37,641 nt of DNA from Fidelibacterota bacterium. Lineage in GTDB: Bacteria; Pseudomonadota; Alphaproteobacteria; Rhodospirillales; Rhodospirillaceae. A program made the position numbers and the translations under genes. The notes beneath the pieces were generated by a model that worked only from the letters and a program-made list of their open reading frames with translations, made no database searches and had not been told where the DNA came from. The stretch lies in NCBI GenBank assembly GCA_947470105.1, contig CANISR010000013.1, positions 1-37,641 on the forward strand. Direction: 5' to 3'. Positions 32,221-37,641 of this stretch are shown here, piece after piece (the first letter of the stretch is position 1; every line of letters starts with the position of its first letter).

Positions 32221-34455
32221 TTAAAATCCGTAGCGCGCGGACATCCAAACCAAGTGGGCATTATAGCGCGGCGCGATGTCGCCGGAGCCCAGAAGTTGCG
32301 CCACCGGGGTAATGCCGCCGCGATAAGCCCAATCATCGGTGATATGGCGCTCAAAATTATACCCGGCGCGCAGGGTAATATTGTCCTTCAGGGTGTAATC
32401 CGCCTTCACCCCCGCGCTATGAGTGAGGGCGCGCACGCCCGGCAGCGGCGAGGTCCGGGCGAAGGCCGTGAACGGGGTCGATTCCACCTGCATATCCGAC
32501 AGGCCGTGGGAGACCGTGTAACTGGCGCCCAATTTGAGTTTGTGGGCGATGGCCTGCCAATCGGCCTTCACCCCGGCCGTATGCACGGTATCGTGGTCGT
32601 GGCCGAACCAGAACTGCGCCGGATTCGAGATATTGGTGTTGAAGGCGTAGTAGCCCCGCTGGTGGCTCAGAAACCGTTCGAAACTGTAGAACGCGGTGGC
32701 GGTGACGGTCGCAAACGCATAGGTCGCATCACCGTCCATCAGGATGGATTCGGTGCGTGACAGGCCCAGCAGGGAATTGAAATAGGACGCTTTGGCCGCG
32801 CCACCGGAGACGTCGAACGTCAAAGCGTCGAGAGGCGAATAAGTGGCGCCGGTCTTGATCTCATGGCGACGGCGGTCGGCCAGATTGTATTTCCGCATGA
32901 GCGGATGTTCGATGGACTGGTTCTGCGGTCCCGCGGCCAGATAATTCGTGGTGTGGCTCGCGTCCCACGGTAAGGCGTCGTCATAAACCGAGCCTTTGCG
33001 GATGCCATAGGTATACGCGGCCCAGGCCGAGCCCGCGCTGAACGTCGCCAGCACCTTGGCGCGGAAGGCATGCTCGTCGAGGCGGCTGACTTCCTGATAA
33101 TCGTAGCTCCGAAAGTCGCCGGTGTAGGTCAGGCTCACGCGCACACGGTCCGCCGGCCGGTAGCCTACTTCCGCCAGGCCCCGCTGCAAGGTGAAGCTGT
33201 GCGGCAGATTGTAGCGGATATGGGCGTTGTTGCCGGGGATCGCAGGGGTGGGCTGGTCCAGGGTGTCGTTGGTGACATAGCTGAACAGGCCCATGGGCGT
33301 CTTGTTGTTGCGATCATCGAAGCTGTAGCTGGCCGTGACATCCACCCGTGAACTGGGGCGGGACGTCAGACCCACGCTCAGGAACGTCTTTTCCACGCGC
33401 CCCTGCAGCGACGTGCGCGGCAGCGGGAACGGCACGTTGAGGTTTTGACTGGGCGTGTAGGGCAGGAACGCTTCGTTCTGGCTCTCGATGGCATAGGAGG
33501 CGCGCGCCGTGAGGCGCGTCGTGGGCGAAAGCGTATAACTGCCGGTGAGCATGAACTGATGGGCGACGGAATCCGGCGGCAGGCCGTATTGCGCATCGGC
33601 CAGGGGATAGCCGGCGAAGGCGCCCGGCGGCCAGGGTGTTCCCAGCGAGCGGGAATAGGGGTTCGGAACAAAAATGGAGGTCTCGCCGTCGCGGAAGCTC
33701 GAAAGGGTGTAGGAGCCTTTCCACTGGAATTTGGGGCTGGTGAAGCCGAAGGACGCGGTCATGCGCGTGGTGTCGTAATCGACGGCTTGCGGAAAGAAGA
33801 TGCCTACGGGGAAGTTAGCCTCAGGGCCGAACATGGTGTTCTGCTCCTTCAGGCCGCCGCGGTGGCGCTCCTCCACGTGGATTCGCGCCTCATAGCCGCT
33901 CCAGGGCTTCAGCACAAAATCGCCGCCGAAGGTCTGCCACTGCACGCTGAGGTCCAGGGGCTTCAGGCTCGCAGCAAGGGTGGTGAACTGCAGGGACGAG
34001 TTGCCGCTACGCCAGGTGGAGGGCAGGGTCAGGCGATTGGTGCCGACGCCGTCGAAGGGCGTTTTGGCGTCCGCGGTGAAGAAGCGTGTGAAGGAATCAT
34101 AAAATACCGCGCCGCGCCACAGTCCCTGATTGCCCATGTGGGCCTCGAAGGCCATGCGGTCGAAGCCGAGCACCTGCGCTGAGGCGCCCCAGAACCGGGT
34201 GCCGTCGCTTTCCCAGGACTCTCGGCGATCGATCAAGGCGTCGACCACGGCAAACCCGCCCTTATCGGCGACACCGCCGTAGCGGCTGAAATAATAGGAC
34301 TTGAGACTCTGGTATCCGGCGCCGACTTCGAAATGATCGGTGTAGGCAACCGGCGACGCCTTGGGTGGCGGCGCTTCATCCAGGGAGAACTCATCGGCGG
34401 CTTTTGCCGGGAACGCGAAGGCCAGCAACAGCAGAAGAGACGGGACCCGCTTCAT
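32221..34455 (-). CDS. MtrB/PioB-family outer-membrane beta-barrel
   Basis: This 744-residue protein has a Sec signal peptide (MKRVPSLLLLLAFAFPAKA, cleaved near residue 19). The rest is made of alternating aromatic/polar beta-strands, such as TTRLTARASYAIE and DRVRVSLTYTGDF, and ends in YNAHLVWMSARYGF with a terminal Phe, the barrel-assembly signal. The family wraps a decaheme cytochrome and lets electrons cross the outer membrane. The CxxC seen near the N-terminus of Shewanella MtrB is absent here; I see no cysteine at all. Its start lies 4 bp after the decaheme cytochrome stop, the normal MtrA-MtrB pairing. Whether electrons flow out or in is not decided by sequence. Confidence 0.9.
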   Translation of the reverse strand: MKRVPSLLLLLAFAFPAKAADEFSLDEAPPPKASPVAYTDHFEVGAGYQSLKSYYFSRYGGVADKGGFAVVDALIDRRESWESDGTRFWGASAQVLGFDRMAFEAHMGNQGLWRGAVFYDSFTRFFTADAKTPFDGVGTNRLTLPSTWRSGNSSLQFTTLAASLKPLDLSVQWQTFGGDFVLKPWSGYEARIHVEERHRGGLKEQNTMFGPEANFPVGIFFPQAVDYDTTRMTASFGFTSPKFQWKGSYTLSSFRDGETSIFVPNPYSRSLGTPWPPGAFAGYPLADAQYGLPPDSVAHQFMLTGSYTLSPTTRLTARASYAIESQNEAFLPYTPSQNLNVPFPLPRTSLQGRVEKTFLSVGLTSRPSSRVDVTASYSFDDRNNKTPMGLFSYVTNDTLDQPTPAIPGNNAHIRYNLPHSFTLQRGLAEVGYRPADRVRVSLTYTGDFRSYDYQEVSRLDEHAFRAKVLATFSAGSAWAAYTYGIRKGSVYDDALPWDASHTTNYLAAGPQNQSIEHPLMRKYNLADRRRHEIKTGATYSPLDALTFDVSGGAAKASYFNSLLGLSRTESILMDGDATYAFATVTATAFYSFERFLSHQRGYYAFNTNISNPAQFWFGHDHDTVHTAGVKADWQAIAHKLKLGASYTVSHGLSDMQVESTPFTAFARTSPLPGVRALTHSAGVKADYTLKDNITLRAGYNFERHITDDWAYRGGITPVAQLLGSGDIAPRYNAHLVWMSARYGF

Positions 34456-34459
34456 ACCG

Positions 34460-35431
34460 TCACCGCGCGAACCGGATGCCGGAGGGATGATTGGAGCCGT
34501 GAATTTCCGTATGGCAGTTGAGGCACGCCCGGAACGCCATGATGCGCGAGGCCGCCGGCGCGCCTGGAAGGGTATTGCCGCTCATGGGCTGGCTGTTGTG
34601 CAGAGTCTCCAGGTGGCAGGTCTGGCACAGGTAGGGTGGGCGCTGCTTGAGCAGGCGGGCCTGCACTGATCCGTGGGGTGTGTGGCAGATGGTGCATTGT
34701 TCCTGCACCGGCGCATGCTCCCACAGGAAGGGGCCGCGCTTCTCGTCGTGGCAGGTGAGGCACAGGTCATTGACCGTAGCGGTCTTGATCAGGTTGGGGC
34801 CGTCGGAGCCGTGGGCGTTGTGGCAATCGGCGCAGGTCATGACGCCTTCGATCACCGGATGATGGGACGGCCGGAGATTGGCGGCGCGCTGTTCCGCATG
34901 GCAGGTGAAGCAAATGGGCGCCTGGGAAGCCTTCACCAATATCGGGTCCTTGGCCGGGTGCGAGGCATGGCAGTTGGTGCAGGCCACATCGGCGCTGGCG
35001 TGGGCGCTGCCCTGCCAGTGGCTGGTCTGATCGGGTGAGCTTGCCTCGTGGCAGTTGAGGCAGAGCTTGTTTCGCGCGGCCACCGGCGAGGCATGGGCGC
35101 CGGCGAATACGATCTCCGGCGGCACGCGGGCTTGGCCTTCCGCCGGCCGCCCCATATGCGCTTCGCTGGCTCCATGGCAGGACTGGCAGCCTTCGGTGGT
35201 GAAGGCGGTGCGTGGGTCGCCTTTGGAGGCATGGGCGGTGTGCAGCACGCCCGTGACCTTGGGATCGTCGTGGCAGTTCAGGCAGTCCTTGGGATCATTG
35301 GCCTGGCCCAGGGACCGCGCGCGCCCGCTCTCCGCCGCAGCAGCCGGTTCGGCGGTGCGCAAGGCTCCAGTCACCGCGCAGACGGCGAGAAACGCCAACG
35401 CCAGCACGCAGTATGATTTTCTGAACGACAT
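34460..35431 (-). CDS. Decaheme c-type cytochrome, MtrA/DmsE/PioA-like
   Basis: This 323-residue periplasmic cytochrome has an N-terminal signal (about 1-33) and ten CxxCH heme-binding motifs, in order CLNCH, CQSCH, CLNCH, CTNCH, CFTCH, CADCH, CLTCH, CTICH, CQTCH and CLNCH. Length, heme number and spacing match MtrA/DmsE, which form an electron wire inserted in an MtrB barrel. A strong Shine-Dalgarno sequence (GGGGGAA) precedes the ATG at 35431. It follows the heme-protein gene by 24 bp and precedes the barrel gene by 4 bp. No extracellular MtrC/OmcA-like cytochrome and no CymA-like quinol oxidase gene is in the window. Confidence 0.95.
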   Translation of the reverse strand: MSFRKSYCVLALAFLAVCAVTGALRTAEPAAAAESGRARSLGQANDPKDCLNCHDDPKVTGVLHTAHASKGDPRTAFTTEGCQSCHGASEAHMGRPAEGQARVPPEIVFAGAHASPVAARNKLCLNCHEASSPDQTSHWQGSAHASADVACTNCHASHPAKDPILVKASQAPICFTCHAEQRAANLRPSHHPVIEGVMTCADCHNAHGSDGPNLIKTATVNDLCLTCHDEKRGPFLWEHAPVQEQCTICHTPHGSVQARLLKQRPPYLCQTCHLETLHNSQPMSGNTLPGAPAASRIMAFRACLNCHTEIHGSNHPSGIRFAR

Positions 35432-35455
35432 ATTCCCCCGGAACGTGCTGTAGGC

Positions 35456-36394
35456 TCAGGGGGATTTCTTGACGATAAAATCGGCTTTGCCGCTGTCTAC
35501 CGCGAAGGTCTTCTCCAGGCTCACGTAGTGAAAGCGCTTGTTGGTATGTCCGGCATGGATCGCGAAGCCCACGGTGTAGAGCTTGCCGGGGCCAATGTCC
35601 TTATGGCCTTCGCCGGCGGCGAGCTTGCGGGAGAACTCCACGGCCCATTTGCCGTTCTCGAAGACCGCATTGGCGGTCACCGCGTGGGCGGCGTTTTCCT
35701 GGCGCTTGTCCAGAATGGTGCCGTCGACCACCGCAGCCGGCGCGCCGGGATTGAGGCTGGCTTCCCAGTATTCGGCATAGCCGCCCTCGGCGCGGATATT
35801 GGCAATCTCATCGGCCGGTTTTACAACGCCGCCGCCCTCGCGGGTCATACCGTTGCGCGACTTCGGCAAATACATCGTAGCGCCGTCGTCCGTGCCCTTA
35901 GGCATCTTGGCCAGATCGATATGACACGCCGCCCAGCAGCCGCCGCGGGCGACTTCCGTGACTTTGCCGTCGTCGAACATCACCGCCACGCGGGTATCGA
36001 CTTTTGGGTCCATCTTGGCGTCGGGCTGTTTGCCGGGGGCAAACTCCACGCGCACGAACAGGTTGGCGTCGTCGCGGGAAAATTTGATATTGGCCTTCAC
36101 AAAGCCGGGCTTGTCCGCGATGGGCGTAGGCTCGATGGATTTGTCGCCGACCATCAGGTTGCCCGAACTGTCCTCGTCGCCTTCATGGCACTGGCGGCAG
36201 TCCTTGCCCTCGCGGAACTTGCTGGCGCCGCTGTGTTCGGCCTGGGTCAGCACCAGCTCCCACGACATCTGCGCGGGGTACAGCAAGGTGATGTCCTTAC
36301 CCTGGACCTTGGACCAATCGACGGCGAGGCTTTCGCCGGAAAAACCGGTGAGCGCGGCGGCAAGGGCGATGAGGGGAAGTTTTGCTGATGTCAT
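35456..36394 (-). CDS. Ethylbenzene-dehydrogenase-related heme protein with c-type heme site
   Basis: This 312-residue protein has a Sec signal (about 1-24, ending SLA) and resembles the cytochrome c-552/DMSO-reductase-like heme domain family related to the gamma subunit of ethylbenzene dehydrogenase. One standard c-heme motif is present in KDCRQCHEGDED (about residues 66-72). A second, spaced CWAACH (Cx3CH) occurs in RGGCWAACHIDLAKMPKG. The C-terminal part (WAVEFSRKL, YTVGFAIHAGHTNKRFHYVS) fits the beta-sandwich heme-binding fold. It is the first gene of the leftward cluster and probably a periplasmic electron-transfer partner of the decaheme cytochrome. AAGGA precedes the start. Confidence 0.85.
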   Translation of the reverse strand: MTSAKLPLIALAAALTGFSGESLAVDWSKVQGKDITLLYPAQMSWELVLTQAEHSGASKFREGKDCRQCHEGDEDSSGNLMVGDKSIEPTPIADKPGFVKANIKFSRDDANLFVRVEFAPGKQPDAKMDPKVDTRVAVMFDDGKVTEVARGGCWAACHIDLAKMPKGTDDGATMYLPKSRNGMTREGGGVVKPADEIANIRAEGGYAEYWEASLNPGAPAAVVDGTILDKRQENAAHAVTANAVFENGKWAVEFSRKLAAGEGHKDIGPGKLYTVGFAIHAGHTNKRFHYVSLEKTFAVDSGKADFIVKKSP

Positions 36395-36453
36395 AAGCGC
36401 AGTCCTTCAGGGATCGGAGAGGGGGACATCATTAGGGACGCATCCCGGAACCA

Positions 36454-36469
36454 AAACGACCTGTCGTTT
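36454..36469. promoter_or_regulatory. Palindrome AAACGAC-CT-GTCGTTT
   Basis: This perfect 7-2-7 palindrome lies 60-75 bp upstream of the first gene of the cytochrome/porin cluster. Size and place suit a dimeric regulator. It is not an FNR/FixK box (TTGAT-N4-ATCAA). Confidence 0.5.
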
Positions 36470-36580
36470 AGGCGCTATGGCCACGGCGCGACATGGTAGC
36501 CCATCGACGCCATACGGGCGATGACAGAACCTTGCGGCGCGCCGGTGACGGCCTTCCGGAGGGAGCGGTGAAACGGAAAC

Positions 36581-36613
36581 TCCAGGGCATGCACGCTCGG
36601 CGCATGCCCTGGA
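36581..36613 (-). terminator. Terminator of the secreted-protein gene
   Basis: TCCAGGGCATGC (36581-36592) and GCATGCCCTGGA (36602-36613) form a perfect 12-bp stem with a 9-nt loop, 15 bp after the stop codon at 36629. On the minus strand it is followed by GTTTCCGTTT, only moderately T-rich. Confidence 0.75.
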
Positions 36614-36628
36614 GGAAAACCGGGCGGC

Positions 36629-37567
36629 CTAGTTCAGGTAAGCGCCTGAGTCGCCGCCGCCGATGGTGCCGCCACCGCCGGTGGTGGCCGCGGGCGGTGC
36701 GTTGACCGCGCAGGCCGAGCTCATGTTGACCGCGCCGCCGAGGGCCTTGTTGACGATGAACGAGGTCAGGACCTCGGCCGGGGCCTGGTTGGAGGTTTCG
36801 GTGATGATGATATTAGCGTGGAGCTGGTTGTCGCTGGTGGACCAGCCGATGGCCTGCTGCAACTGAACGAAGGTAAGGTTCAGAGTGGAGTTGGCGCCCA
36901 CGGTGTAGGTCTTCGACCCCATCATCGCACCCGCGCCGGCGCGGATCGCGCCGGCGTTGTCGGCCGAGCCGGCGTCATAGACGAACACGCCATAGGTAAC
37001 GGCGGCGTTCCAATAGTTGTGGATGTTGATTTCGCTGGGATAGCCGGCGGCGAGCCTGTCGGTGTGCAGGTTGGTCAGGACGAGGCTTGGATAGGCCGCC
37101 GTGACGGACTGGTTCAGCAAATTCGCGCAGACGCCGATGTTCTCGAACAGGCTCGAGGTACCGTTGAAGGACACATGCTGATATCCGGCGGTCGGCTCGG
37201 GATTTTGGATGTACAGCGCATAGTTATGGTCGCGGGTCTGCGCCGCCCCGGCCATGGTGAGAATGGTTCCGAAGGAGAACTGCGGCGCGGCGTTCTTGGG
37301 CACGGAGATCGTGACCAGGTTGCCGAGATTGGCGCCGGTGGTGGTGTTCACCACGCGGATGGAGAAGGTGCTGCTGGCGGAAGCGACACCGCCGTAGAGC
37401 CGTACGAATGATGTCGAGCCATTGGAGCCGTCGAACATCGGCGCGGCCACGGCATAGAGAGTACCGTTCAAAGCGGCCTGTGCCCCCGAGGCAAAGCCGA
37501 GCAGCCCAGCCGACGCGGAGCCGAGCAGGGCCGCCGCCAACACGATCGAACGCGCGATCTTACGCAT
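36629..37567 (-). CDS. Secreted protein of unknown function
   Basis: This 312-residue protein has a clear Sec signal peptide (MRKIARSIVLAAALLGSASA, then GLLGFASGAQA with a likely cut after AQA). The mature part is rich in Ala, Asn, Thr and Ser, with beta-like segments (TLYAVAAPMFDGSNG, FVRLYGGVAS, FSIRVVNTTTG). It has two visible cysteines, one in IGVCANLLNQ and one in MSSACAVNAP, and a glycine-rich C-terminal end (TGGGGTIGGGDSGAYLN). I do not recognise a family. The ATG at 37567 has an excellent Shine-Dalgarno sequence (TGGAGG); an upstream in-frame ATG at 37591 would bury it. It is read leftward and has its own terminator, so it is probably a single-gene unit. Confidence 0.8.
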   Translation of the reverse strand: MRKIARSIVLAAALLGSASAGLLGFASGAQAALNGTLYAVAAPMFDGSNGSTSFVRLYGGVASASSTFSIRVVNTTTGANLGNLVTISVPKNAAPQFSFGTILTMAGAAQTRDHNYALYIQNPEPTAGYQHVSFNGTSSLFENIGVCANLLNQSVTAAYPSLVLTNLHTDRLAAGYPSEINIHNYWNAAVTYGVFVYDAGSADNAGAIRAGAGAMMGSKTYTVGANSTLNLTFVQLQQAIGWSTSDNQLHANIIITETSNQAPAEVLTSFIVNKALGGAVNMSSACAVNAPPAATTGGGGTIGGGDSGAYLN

Positions 37568-37641
37568 GTAGACCTCCAGAATTGAATTCACTGCAGTCCC
37601 CTTTACAAAGCCGGCTGATGACAGCCGGCCGATCTAGCGAA
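37568..37641. promoter_or_regulatory. Leader and presumed promoter of the secreted-protein gene
   Basis: The last 74 bp hold the ribosome-binding site TGGAGG (minus strand, about 37573-37578). They include an inverted repeat CCGGCTG-ATGA-CAGCCGG at about 37611-37628. No firm -10/-35 pair was identified before the window ends. Confidence 0.4.

Larger units (their letters stand above)
36395..36628. other. Intergenic region upstream of the cytochrome cluster
   Basis: This 234-bp region should hold the promoter of the leftward cytochrome/porin cluster. It contains a 16-bp palindrome (36454-36469) and the terminator of the secreted-protein gene (36581-36613). Open frames crossing it look non-coding. 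Confidence 0.5.

Noticed and set aside
1-37641. tRNA, rRNA, insertion sequences, integrase or phage genes
   Set aside because: I looked for characteristic stems, transposase-like frames and terminal inverted repeats and found none that I could support.

Overview
The window is GC-rich and gene-dense. The families point to an alphaproteobacterium: NrdA with a C-terminal CLAC followed by NrdB, a DUF3775 protein, a split divergent biotin locus, and an MtrA/MtrB-type decaheme conduit. The exact genus cannot be fixed from the sequence. An iron- or electrode-active soil or sediment lineage would fit the right-hand end, but that is only an inference.

Layout. (1) 1-2345: the 3' end of nrdA, nrdB, a short tandem repeat and a DUF3775 gene. 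(2) 2351-7331: biotin synthesis, with bioF-bioD leftward, bioB-bioA rightward from a 56-86 bp divergent intergenic region holding a palindrome, and bioC facing bioA with overlapping 3' ends. (3) 7434-12137: acyl-CoA and lactate metabolism (crotonase-family protein lacking both usual glutamates, acyl-CoA dehydrogenase, alpha-methylacyl-CoA racemase, D-lactate dehydrogenase), followed by a decayed response-regulator receiver remnant. (4) 12475-12780: an HU-family DNA-binding protein with its terminator and two DnaA-box-like repeats upstream.

(5) 13168-29376 is the most unusual part. It holds a TPR protein with a glycosyltransferase-9-like domain, a type I secretion ABC exporter and its HlyD-family adaptor, and a 1588-residue Thr/Gln octapeptide-repeat protein (called here TTQ1). 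After these come a TPR protein with an O-GlcNAc-transferase-like (GT41/SPINDLY) domain, a small SAM methyltransferase, and a second 805-residue octapeptide-repeat protein (TTQ2). TTQ1 keeps an unbroken 8-residue register from residue 3 to its last residue, and it is built from eight in-phase copies of a 192-residue (576 bp) block. My reading is a dedicated surface-protein system: the two TTQ proteins are exported by the type I machinery and may be O-glycosylated on their many Thr/Ser residues by the flanking glycosyltransferases. The gene order and repeats are seen directly; the export and glycosylation links are inferred. No outer-membrane TolC partner is in the window.

(6) 29379-36394, leftward: a tight cluster encoding an ethylbenzene-dehydrogenase-type heme protein, a decaheme MtrA/DmsE-like cytochrome, an MtrB/PioB-like outer-membrane barrel, DUF1800 and a Tat-exported DUF1501 protein. 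This resembles a porin-cytochrome conduit for moving electrons across the outer membrane, joined to an unexpected DUF1800/DUF1501 pair. (7) 36629-37567: an unrecognised secreted protein with its own terminator. I found no tRNA, rRNA, CRISPR array, insertion sequence or prophage.
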